Shown here: positions 1 through 9,658 of the stretch, in pieces
How positions within the stretch are numbered: position 1 is the stretch's first letter
Layout: each line of letters starts with the position of its first letter
Assembly (NCBI RefSeq): GCF_037102585.1
Contig: NW_027043822.1
Span: 769,001-833,000, forward strand
Direction: 5' to 3'
DNA from: Saccharomycopsis crataegensis
Lineage: Eukaryota > Ascomycota > Saccharomycetes > Ascoideales > Saccharomycopsidaceae
DNA length: 64,000 bases
Notes under the pieces: generated by a model
Told to the model about the DNA's origin: nothing
Databases searched by the model: none
What the model saw: the letters and a program-made list of their open reading frames with translations, nothing else
Program-made: the position numbers and the translations under genes

Positions 1-973
1 TAACTTTACTGATCTCTGAGAAATCAAAGGTGGTTATAATATTTTTGAAACCAGAAAATTCAATTTCTTTGGCATTTTTAATTCGCGGAAAGAAGTGCAT
101 CGTATGCATTCAACATGTGCCCTTGAAAGACGATATCAGCTCCGGATGAATAATTCTGATATTGCTATGACCATTATTGTATGAGCATTCCTTCATCTTC
201 AATGTTTTTAAATCAATAATCAAGGGAATTTCATCGGAAACCTTGGTGGGTACTAATTTCAATTTTTCCAAAGATGGGAACTGCTCACTGTTGAAAGCCT
301 CGCCATTTGGGAGGGTTAGGATTTTCGTGTATTCTATTTCAAGATCAGTCAACTTCAATAACAGAAAATTTTCATCAAGGCGAAGTATTGATGTCTTAAT
401 ATATAATTGCCTGATATTTTGGAGGTAGCCAAATTTGCTAAACCTGAAAGTACATTTTTCAAAATTTGTGGCAATATTTGATTCATACATGCTATTATCG
501 AGTCTTAAAATCTGCGTTGATTTAGGAAATCCGACATGAAGATCACCTCTGACTTCAATTTCCCAACCCCAGTACAGCAATTTAAAAACAACCGGAGGGT
601 TTTGAAATCTTCATTATCTATATTGTAAGAATCCCAATCAGTTCTATGTATGTCACCTAATATTACAAGCTTCTTTATCGCCCCCTGATATTTTGCAATT
701 CTTGGAAGATTGTTGTAATATATCCTAACAGTTGGGACTAGTTTTTCTTTGTGAATATAATCAGACGGAATCCCGGATTTTTGTAAGAGTTCAAAGATAT
801 CCCCAAGACTTTTGGGGCTCTCATTTCCCATCAGGCAATAAATCTCTACTGAAACAAGCAACACAAACAACGCACATCCATATATACCATGTGATTCTGG
901 TAGCGCCCGAATTAGCGATAAAAACTCACAAGCATCTAGATGTTCAAAGATCTCTGTTATCAATTGAATTCAT
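1..973 (-). pseudogene. decayed F-box / leucine-rich-repeat-like protein gene
   Basis: On the minus strand an open frame from about 963 to 505 encodes an F-box-like start (ITEIFEHLDACEFLSLIRAL) followed by LRR-like text. It continues without loss of sense in the -1 frame from about 580 to 113, with typical LRR spacing of leucines. Three lesions are visible. The only nearby ATG (971-973) is in another frame and stops after nine codons. The two main frames are joined across a T-run near 585-592 (a one-base shift). A TGA at 110-112 is followed in the same frame by more LRR-like sequence (HFFPRIKNAKEIEFSGFK) to the left edge. F-box/LRR genes form fast-evolving families in many yeasts. I read this as a degenerate member; sequencing error in the homopolymer could explain one lesion but not all three. 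Confidence 0.6.
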
Positions 974-1654
974 GATGCGTAGTGACCTTGGAGCTTTCCA
1001 CTTTGGGAATCTACAGTACGAATTGAAAAAAAAAAAGAAGCCTAGAGAAAGGAGAAGAAGAAGAAGAAGAAGAAGAATCGAAAAAATAGCAAACAAACAT
1101 ATGTATAAATTGCATTCCTCTGAAAGTTGCGCTTACATTCATGAAGCTCACGGATTTTCCTGGCATGGTTGCTTTTTATTCTAACCATTAACATTTTTCT
1201 TAACTTATCCTGCAGCCTTATTCACTATTATCCTCTTCTTTGTCTCAATGAAAATTATATTTTGTTTAAGTTAAGTTAACAATTACACTCTACATCCCTT
1301 ATATCTCTCTCACTTTTTCTTTCTTTATTGTTGCTAATTGTTTTTCTATGATGCCACCGCTTTATTTTGTCTATTTAAAGGATTCAAAGCTCCAAATATA
1401 TATAGCTTTGCCATGCAGTTATCAAGACAACAATTACAATCTTAAATCCTTTTTGTCGCTAAAAAGTCATTCTTTTTTTCTTTTATTGGCCATAGATTTT
1501 CAAATGAACTGTAACATAACTGAATGATGTATTTAAGTGCATTAAGAGTATTACCAGCATACTTATTTTTCCACTCAAAAACAACTTTATATTATTAATT
1601 TATACTTTGAAAATAACTAACTAAAAAACTTAACAACTAAATAAAAATGAACCA
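974..1654. other. intergenic, no gene seen
   Basis: Spacer between the F-box pseudogene and the 3' end of the UNC93-like gene. It holds a poly-A stretch and an (AAG)n purine tract at about 1027-1075. The remainder is AT-rich. No convincing ORF, tRNA or snoRNA was found. Confidence 0.6.
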
Positions 1655-3166
1655 CTAAGCATCTTCGGCTTTGATTTCTCTTTCTTCTATGGTCTTTACC
1701 ACCACAACATCATCTTCTAAGATTTCTTTCATACCATCTTTTTCCATATCAGTATGGTCGGTGATCATAAAGAAGACTAATGGAACAGCAATAAGCAAAG
1801 AACCACCGCACATACCCCAACTTGAACCGAAAAGGGCCATGAAACTGACTTTCCGGGAATCCAAGGCCCAAACAATAGCGGCGAATGCGGATTGGAAACT
1901 CTTGTACAAAGAGGCGTAGATGGCAGTTTTACGTGGGTTATTAGACATTGATCCAAGAATCCAAATAATGAAACTTTGGTACATAGCATCAAACATCCCG
2001 TAGAACATGTACAAGAACATTGGGCCAATATATCCACGGTCGTTGAAACTCATGGCTGTGAGTTTAGAGTCTCTGTCATAGCCAAGTTGGAACTTGAGAC
2101 CACCACCCCAGATTGCCATTCCTAAGACAAACACCACAACCCATCCGATTTTAGCACGAACAGAACGACGAAAGCGACCCCAATCCAAGATAACACCTAA
2201 AAGCAAAGCCCCCACCATTTGGGAAAACCAATAAAGCAAAGAGTTAAGAGATCTTGCTTTCAAGTCGAATTTCCCACCGCCATTGAAATCGTTAAATTGG
2301 TAAGTATAGTACCAGTTGGAAGTAGCGAACATTGGAATCAAGAGATAAATCTTAGGCTCGCGAACCAAAACATGGTACATTCCCTTTAATTCACTCTTAA
2401 TAGATGGGTATTTTGAGGCCACCACCTTCGAACCGTCCAACTTGTAGACCTTATCCATTGGCAACAACAATGAGGCAACAACGATTCCGCATCCGACGAG
2501 GGCCATGAATGCAGCAAAAGTTCCGGTGGACGCACTACTAGTACCAGTTTGGATGGCTTGAGCTAAAGGAATACAACTACCGATAACGGTACCAACGTTG
2601 AAAATAATCCAGTTAACCGCGAAAAATAACCCTTTTCTATCTTCGGAGGAATATGACATGATCATAGATCCTTGAACTGCCCAGGTCAAAGAAGCACACA
2701 CCCCTAAGTAAGCACCAGCGAAAATGCAGAACCCGACGTTTTGGTTTCTTTGGTAATTCAATAACGAAGCCACGTAGATCAAGTACCCAGAACCACCAAT
2801 CATCAAACAGATCTTTGGGCCCAATTTATTGACGACAATTCCAGAATAAATCCCCACACTGAATGTACAGTACAACGCAATATTTTGATGATCAGCAACG
2901 ACTGCATCAGAAATACCAGAACCCCCAAGACCGGTGATAGCATTGAAACAACCAGGACATAAGAATAAGACGAACGAGAGCATCACCACTTGGACAAGCG
3001 AGTTTGAATAGCTTGGTAAGCCAAAATATCTTTGATCGTACCATTTACCACTAGCTGCGATTTCTTGTGGAGTGTAGTGACGGACTTCGAGAATTTCACC
3101 GTCATCTGCTGGAGACACCTCCACTGGAGATTCTTGAAAAGTTGAGTTGATTTTCTCTTCACTCAT
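1655..3166 (-). CDS. UNC93-like multi-spanning membrane protein
   Basis: A 503-residue intronless protein. An N-terminal hydrophilic stretch of about 50 residues precedes roughly ten to twelve hydrophobic segments, for example around residues 58-78 (VVMLSFVLFLCPGCFNAITG), 95-115, 155-175 and 380-410. Motifs such as LCPGCFNAITGLGG, WAVQGSMIMSYSSEDRKGL and a conserved NDFNGG loop are typical of the fungal UNC93/DUF895 family, an MFS-related group. The transported substrate in fungi is not established. The short acidic C-terminus (residues about 478-503) is cytosolic by prediction. The ATG at 3164-3166 is the first in the frame. It is transcribed away from a 1.6 kb spacer that holds no other gene. 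Confidence 0.85.
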   Translation of the reverse strand: MSEEKINSTFQESPVEVSPADDGEILEVRHYTPQEIAASGKWYDQRYFGLPSYSNSLVQVVMLSFVLFLCPGCFNAITGLGGSGISDAVVADHQNIALYCTFSVGIYSGIVVNKLGPKICLMIGGSGYLIYVASLLNYQRNQNVGFCIFAGAYLGVCASLTWAVQGSMIMSYSSEDRKGLFFAVNWIIFNVGTVIGSCIPLAQAIQTGTSSASTGTFAAFMALVGCGIVVASLLLPMDKVYKLDGSKVVASKYPSIKSELKGMYHVLVREPKIYLLIPMFATSNWYYTYQFNDFNGGGKFDLKARSLNSLLYWFSQMVGALLLGVILDWGRFRRSVRAKIGWVVVFVLGMAIWGGGLKFQLGYDRDSKLTAMSFNDRGYIGPMFLYMFYGMFDAMYQSFIIWILGSMSNNPRKTAIYASLYKSFQSAFAAIVWALDSRKVSFMALFGSSWGMCGGSLLIAVPLVFFMITDHTDMEKDGMKEILEDDVVVVKTIEEREIKAEDA

Positions 3167-4800
3167 TGTACGTTAATGTGAGACGAGAAAAGATGATGTG
3201 TGTATTGTTATTTGGGTATCTATTATCTCCATCATTAAAAGGGGAAACCAAAGGTTATTTATACGAGGCTGCAAATCAGGGGAATAGTTCAATGCATAAT
3301 CTTTGATGGGTGGATATCTTGTGATAAGGGTTTGTGTTGCAATGCGAGATTCTGCGAGTTGTTGTGTTGTGGTTTTTTAAGGCTCGCACTAGCCTGTATT
3401 CCCGTTGGGCGGGCCATCATTGCACCAGTGTTGGATGTTTTGTGGTGGTAGGGTGGATGGAAAAATCAAACTAGCTAGTGTATTCTGACACTATCTATTG
3501 TTATTATTTCGTGTGGCACCATAACTAGTGCCTCTATTGTTGCTATTGTTGTTTATCGTATATGAAACGCTACCCCGGAGTTTACCCACCAAAACTCATA
3601 ACCGCAATTAAGACGTCAGTTTTATTTTTAGGATTGACATTGTTGTTGTCTTTTTTGTTTTCTTTGTTCCTCTGTGTTATTGCGGGCTTTTTCATAGCAC
3701 AGAATCAGACTAATTAGCAGCGATGATAATCCAGAGGTGTTTCCTTGGCTGTTTTTTTTCCGGACAGCCACTAAGCGATACTGAATTAGTGTCAATGCAA
3801 GTTGCGTCTATTTGATTACACTCAAAGTAGAAAAAAAAGCAGACCCATAAAAATTGGACGATAACATATTCTGAACCCAAAATGTTAACACTAAACAAAT
3901 ATTGACCATTTTCAACCTAATGGAACATCTGGGCATGCAGAGATTTTTGAGAACTCACAAGCTTAATGATATTTACTATCGCTTTTTTGAGTGTCCTAGC
4001 AGTAGAAGTATTATTACCGATGAGGTTGTTTAATAAAAAGTAAAATTGATGCAATATTTTATTATTACATAGATTAGGAAAGTTATTAAATGCCACTCCA
4101 TCATGGCAAGAATTTATTACTGTTCTTTTTTTTTTTTTTTTAAGCTAATTTTTTTTTTTCTCTAGTGATATATCATGAAGTTTCTATAATCAAATAATAG
4201 CGAAAAATCTAATAAGCAAGGTGAGCATGGTCGATGTTCTGATATAGACATTAAAATTGTAAATAGCATGGTAGTTAACTAAATCATATGTTATACCTAT
4301 AGGCCACTAACCTTGGAATACAAATTTGATCCCATATCTACTCCAGATCAATGTAAATAAGCATTATCTTTATCTCCTCTCTTTCCATATTTTCTGCATG
4401 ATAACATTTGTCTAAAGCATATTGGTTCATTTAAACGTTTTAAAATCTCTGTTGAACTTATAATATCCTTTCATATTACACTAAGGATCGGCGAATTAGG
4501 CATGCCGAATTGGGAAGATCTATTACCAATGAATATATGCTTTATGGCAGGATCCTCAACAGCATTATTGTCTACTAGGTTTTCAGTTCAGCGAGATAAA
4601 AACGGATAAGCCCAAATAACATATTCTTATTCGCCTTTTTGTTTTCCTTTCCAAAAAAAATAAATACACAAATTATATTAACACGGGGAGTCTTTTTTTT
4701 TTCTATTAATATCCATCAATAGAATATATCATAATATCGTACATACATTACTAGCAACACATCCACCACCACCATCACCACTATACAACAACAGCAATAA
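3167..4800. other. intergenic, promoter of UNC93-like gene; no other gene seen
   Basis: Contains the upstream region of the UNC93-like gene, including a GATAAG-type site near 3330 and a GC-rich patch (GTTGGGCGGGCC, about 3404-3415). The rest is AT-rich sequence with T-runs at about 4130-4160. No ORF of interest and no RNA gene was recognised. Confidence 0.5.
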
Positions 4801-5348
4801 TCAAGCTTGAAGAGAGTCCTTCAAACCCAATTGTCTGGAGTGACGATCGAACAAGTTACCGAGTTCTTGGACATTCAAATTTCTTGGATCAGCTTCAATT
4901 GTTTTTTTATCTTCTATTGAAATAACGGTTAGTAATATGTTAGATATTTTGAGATATTTTTAGAAATTTTTGCGAGGCTCACTTTCCACTTACTGAATGT
5001 TACTTTGATGGTTGGCTCAACCTTAGAGGAGCTAAGCAATACTTGACTATCTATCGAGCATGAACCTTTCATTGATGGAGGGATAGAAGACAAGAAGACT
5101 CTTGCAACTTTTCCTAAAAATTCGTTAGTAAATAATTTTGTGGTTGAAGGGAAAAGCTTCCTTTTTCATTCTATTTTATTCTGTTCTCCTCCAATCTCCT
5201 CCAAACTCTTTTAGATTCTCTTCCATAATTTTTTCTCCAATGATATTCTCATTAAGGATGTTCATGCCACCATTTTTTTGCATCACATACCGTCTTTTCC
5301 CATAGGGTTAAACTTGATCACAACTTTAGAGAAGTATTTAGTGATCAT
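4801..5348 (-). CDS. MRPL44: mitochondrial large-subunit ribosomal protein mL53 (Mrpl44), three exons
   Basis: A hidden spliced gene: complement(join(4801..4913, 4994..5113, 5291..5348)), 96 residues. The protein begins MITKYFSKVVIKFNPMGKDG and ends near LFDRHSRQLGLKDSLQA. It is collinear with yeast Mrpl44 (about 98 residues), a component of the mitochondrial large ribosomal subunit. Intron 1 (5114..5290, 177 nt) has a GTATGT donor, a TACTAAC branch point and a TTTTTAG acceptor. Intron 2 (4914..4993, 80 nt) has GTAAGT, TACTAAC and CAATAG. Both splits keep the frame (codons GGA and AAA are interrupted). The S. cerevisiae gene is also intron-containing. Divergent neighbour: MPD1, 242 bp away. 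Confidence 0.93.
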
Positions 5349-5590
5349 TATTAATATTATTGTTGTTAATTATACCCAATCTCTTATGGTGGACCACACC
5401 AATTATAAATTTTCGGTAATAAACGCTGGGACAGAGAGATTTTTCATCGCCTGAAAAAAGCATGACATGCACGTGTACAGATTCAACTATAAACGCACTC
5501 CGGGTTTCTACTATTCTTTGGTAATAATTAGATCGGCCGTCGCTACTTATTATAATAAATGATTGAAAATAGTAATATTGATACACAGCT

Positions 5591-6526
5591 ATGAATTTGT
5601 CAGCGGTTTTTGCTCTTCTTCTAGTGAATGCTATTGCATCTGCTCAAGGCTTCTACCAAAACACCGATGTCTTCGAACTTTCTCCAGACAGCTTTGATGA
5701 AGTGGTTTTATCAACAAACTACACCTCGGTGGTAGAATTCTACGCCCCATGGTGTGGCCATTGCAACAATTTCAAAGGCGCCTTCAAGAAAGCCGGGAAA
5801 TTATTAAAAGATATCGTCAATGTTGCTGCGGTGAACTGTGATTTGGAAATCAACAAACCATTGTGTGCCAAATACAAAATCGAAGGGTTCCCTACAATCA
5901 AAGTGTTTAGGCCTCCAAAGTATTCGGATAAAAATCCCCCAAAGTCAAAAAAGGCATTGATGAAGGAATTCGTTGACGAAAACTATAATGGTGAAAGAAC
6001 CGCTAGTGGCTTGGTTGGGTTCAGCCAAACTAGAATCAAGAGTTATGTTCGCAGAATCTTTGGGGTCGACGTATTACAAAAGCTCTTAAATAAATCGTCA
6101 AAGATAAAGATGATTCTCTTGTCCGATTCCAAAAATAAGCCAAGTGTATTTTTGAAATCGTTGGCCATTGATTATTTAGGGGTAGCGGAATTTGGTTATT
6201 TTGATGTCAAATCTTCTTTCCCTGAAGAAAAAATCATGGAATTAACAGGTCTTGATAATCAAGCCATGAAAAAGCCGATGTTCTTAGTATATGATGGAAA
6301 TAATCCAACAAATGAACCGAAAATCATAACGGGAAAAATGACCAAACAATCAATTGCCGAGTTCTTATTAGAGAATTATGGGGTTAAACCAATGGAAGGA
6401 CCAGGCAGCGAGAAACACAAAACTTTGAATCTACTTAAGAAGGGAAAAACATTGAAACAAATTCAGAAAAAGGGGAAAAATAATAGAAAGAAGAGTGTGA
6501 AAAAGTCTGCCCGTGATGAATTGTGA
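5591..6526 (+). CDS. MPD1: ER protein disulfide isomerase, Mpd1-like
   Basis: A 311-residue protein of the thioredoxin/PDI superfamily that oxidises and isomerises disulfides in the ER lumen. A signal peptide is evident (residues 1 to about 19, MNLSAVFALLLVNAIASAQ). A single thioredoxin domain carries the active site YAPWCGHC (cysteines 55 and 58). A second half without an active site follows. A lysine-rich tail (about 285-307) ends in RDEL, an ER-retrieval-type signal. Yeast Mpd1 has the same design (about 318 residues, one CGHC site). The retrieval signal is RDEL rather than the usual yeast HDEL. NYT at residue 43 is a potential N-glycosylation site. It shares a 242 bp divergent promoter with MRPL44; a CACGTG core lies near 5469. 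Confidence 0.9.
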   Translation: MNLSAVFALLLVNAIASAQGFYQNTDVFELSPDSFDEVVLSTNYTSVVEFYAPWCGHCNNFKGAFKKAGKLLKDIVNVAAVNCDLEINKPLCAKYKIEGFPTIKVFRPPKYSDKNPPKSKKALMKEFVDENYNGERTASGLVGFSQTRIKSYVRRIFGVDVLQKLLNKSSKIKMILLSDSKNKPSVFLKSLAIDYLGVAEFGYFDVKSSFPEEKIMELTGLDNQAMKKPMFLVYDGNNPTNEPKIITGKMTKQSIAEFLLENYGVKPMEGPGSEKHKTLNLLKKGKTLKQIQKKGKNNRKKSVKKSARDEL

Positions 6527-6982
6527 TGCAGCAGCATATTTGTACATAACCGAACCTTGAGGAAACAACAAAAAATCTAGAAAGAATAAAGGTAGCAAGA
6601 ATAAATCTAGAAAAAATAACGGTATAATTAATCAATAATTGATAGAAATTGTAACATATGACAAAGAAAAAAAATGTTGGCAAAGAGAGACAGACCTTCG
6701 AGGGGATCACTCAGGGTAATTTTTTTTTTTTTCATACTTCCAAAATGAAATACATGGGATATCTTCAATGCTAATAATCTTAATTCATATTTTAAACAAA
6801 TTTTAATGGTGGAACTATAACAAAAAGTGTATAGTGAAATTCTAAAATCTTCCTACCAATCATATCTGCAAATATCTATATATAAGCAGAATCTTGCTCT
6901 TTTGTTTTCCTCGTTTTATTTTTATTTTTTTCTTTTTCCATTTTTTTTTATTGCTTTTAGTGTGTAACCCATTGCTATTACA
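6527..6982. other. intergenic between MPD1 and the eIF4E-like gene
   Basis: AT-rich spacer with T-runs at about 6720-6732 and 6920-6955. The latter are pyrimidine-rich sequence immediately upstream of the eIF4E-like ATG. No gene was seen. Confidence 0.6.
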
Positions 6983-8724
6983 ATGTTTGATTCATTATCT
7001 TCAAATTCCAAAATTGGAGCATTCAATGGTAGCAATACCTGGGCAGAATCATTCAGGTAAGTCTCTAATGAATTCTTTCTTCGATGATGCCAAAATCAAA
7101 CAATCCCACTAACCTATTTTGAAAAAATTTTAGTACGCCTACTTCGACTCAAAAATCAAAATTTTTCCAGGATATTCAATTTAGTCAAAGATCTACTATC
7201 ACTAATAATAATAATAATAATAATGAGCCAAAGAAATTTAAACAATCCCCGACACAGATAGCAAACCAAGCAGTCAATGAGTTGTTGCCTGATGCCCATG
7301 TTTTGCCATATACATGGACGATTTTTTTCCATTCTCGAAAGACCCGTCAACCGGTCAAATCAGAAGAAAGCACTATCACTGATGCAACAACCCCTCCAGT
7401 GGAAGCTACTAATCAACCTCAAGTTGCAACATCAGTAGACTCTTTTTTACAAACAACCAAGGAAATTGAATTCCCTGAGGTGTGTACCAAAGATACTTTT
7501 AACGGGCTTAGCAAGACCACCATAACCATTGCGTCGGTTGAACAATTATGGGAAGCATTGTCATTACTCAAAAGAACCAATGACTTACCGGTGGGGTCAG
7601 AATTGTTTATCTTCAAATCGGGAGTTGAACCAGTTTGGGAAGACAAGGTTAATGCCAAAGGTGGTAGATGGATGTTCAAGTTTTCTAGAAGAAGTCAACC
7701 ACAACAATACGGTAATGATTCATCTAATGAACAACAGCAGCAACAGAACCAACAACAGCAACAACCAGGAAAAATCGGCGGAGAAGACATTGTTCAAATC
7801 AGGAAAAGAAATGCGTTGATTTGGGAAAGATTGGTGTTAAGAGTTCTTGGGGGTTCGTTGTTTGCTGAAGAAAACATCAATGGAGAATTATTATTGAACG
7901 ACATTTCCGGTTTGGTGTTGAGTATTAGACGCGATGAGGACATCATTAGTATTTGGAATACCAACTTGTGTTTTGACAAGAGATTCCAAGAAAATTATTT
8001 CAAGTCGATTTTCAACAGCAACCCAGAACTTAAAAACCCAATTAAAGACACTTTCAAGAGCATTGAGAATAGTGATGACGACGAAGAGCATGTCAAACTG
8101 TCTAACAGGTTGTTGTTCAATGATCGAAGAATGGTGTGCTCTGCAGTGTTGAAAACCATTAGAGAGGTGGATGCTGTTATCAAAGGTGGTGATGTTTTGG
8201 TTTCTCAAGATATCAATTCTACCGAACGGGTTTATGGAGTCAATTTTGAATATAGGTTGCATGCTGACAATTCCAGGGATAATGAAAATGATGGCAAACA
8301 TGATTCCCATCACAACCATCATCACCATCATCACCATTACAATAACAACAGCCGCAATAACAGAAACCACAATAACAGCAGTAACAACAACAATAACAAC
8401 AATAATAGCAACAACAACAATAACAACAACAATACCAGCAATAATAATAGTAATTCTAGAAGATATAATAGTACCAGATACAACAAGAATCATTCTGGCA
8501 ATAACGCTAAAGAAAACAATAATAATGAGGTTGAATTGGGAGTGGATAAGATTTTTGAATCTGGGAGTTTTTCAAACTTAGGAAGAAGTAGAAGAAGAAG
8601 ACCTGAGAATGGTGGAGAAGAACACAAGAATTTGATGTCATTTGGTAATAGAAGAAGAATGCAAAATTTGCAGAAGAGTTCCAACCATCAAACAAATGAT
8701 TTCGAAAATGGTGAGAGAGAATGA
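6983..8724 (+). CDS. eIF4E-family cap-binding protein (4EHP-like), spliced, with Q/H/N-rich extensions
   Basis: join(6983..7056, 7134..8724), 554 residues. The 77-nt intron has a GTAAGT donor, a CACTAAC branch at about 7108 and a TTTTAG acceptor. It splits an AGT codon. The core matches eIF4E: LPYTWTIFFHSR (tryptophan near residue 87), then VEQLWEALSLL, then GVEPVWED (cap-stacking Trp near 193, followed by the acidic residue), then GGRWMFKF, then a late block with NTNLCFDKRF. The diverged first cap-pocket region and the long N-terminus suggest a class II/4EHP-like member rather than the main initiation factor. A Q-rich loop interrupts the core (about 7732-7765). The C-terminal third is poly-His then poly-Asn. 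Role inferred: mRNA cap binding, possibly translational repression. Confidence 0.8.
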
Positions 8725-9098
8725 AAAAAATGAAAAAAAAAAAAGGACCCTACATAACTATAACATCTCTGCATAATATATAATATATAATATATTATAT
8801 TTATATATGTATATAAACCATCTATTATTTATATTTTCGACTATTTCCTTTTCTTTTTCTTGCCTTTTATAATTTTGATCTTCTTGTACACTAGCCTGTA
8901 TTTTTATATTATTAATGAAAATCTATTGCATTTTCGAAATTCACCTGTGGAATCAATCTTCTCGCGAATTCCTAAAATGTATTCGTAATATATGTTTTCA
9001 TAGTCTCATCTTATTGAAAGGCAAATGCAGTTGGTGTTGTCATATAAACCAAGATGTATAAGGAATTTCCAATTGGAAAGAAAACAAGAAAATAAATG

Positions 9099-9141
<43 letters not shown>

Positions 9142-9658
9142 AAAAAAAAAAAAAATCAACAAGTCTCAACCAAGAGATTGAGAAAAGAAAACACGATGTA
9201 GAATATTAAACAGTTCGTAAGATGAAAAAATAAATAATTGGAAAAATCAACAGAAAAAAACAACAACAGAATAACTCATTTAGAAAAAAAAAAAAAAAGA
9301 AATAGTTTTTTGGACAAATTGATCATTGGCTTATTATCATTATTATTATTATCTGTTTCGCTAATTTTGATGACTAAGAGATTCAATTTCTTTATAGAAA
9401 AAAACAAAAGTGAATAAGTAGGAAAATAATGATAATCAGGAGAAAAGTTTGACACAAACGATTAAAACAAAATAAACGAAGCACAATTAAAAAAAAAAAT
9501 TCCCACCATATTAAATTTATTTCTGAAACGCCAAAAGGAAGATCAAAATGAAAAAAAAAAAAAGCACACACACACATGGAAATTAGTATCAATAAAGATA
9601 GTAATAGTAGAAAAGAACAGAATAAAAAAAAAAAATAACCGAAAAATAATGCTATCCA
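8725..9658. other. intergenic between convergent eIF4E-like gene and GLN3
   Basis: 3'-3' spacer, extremely AT-rich. It includes a TA-rich block at about 8778-8816 and A-runs at 9099-9139 and 9142-9155. No gene was seen. Confidence 0.6.
9099..9155. repeat. long poly-A tract
   Basis: A 41-base uninterrupted A run (9099-9139), then TT, then 14 more A. Homopolymers of this length are error-prone in assemblies and replication. Confidence 0.9.

Noticed and set aside
585-595. Programmed -1 frameshift in the F-box gene as a functional feature
   Set aside because: Two further lesions (lost start frame, in-frame TGA) make simple pseudogenisation the better explanation; kept only as a low-priority observation.
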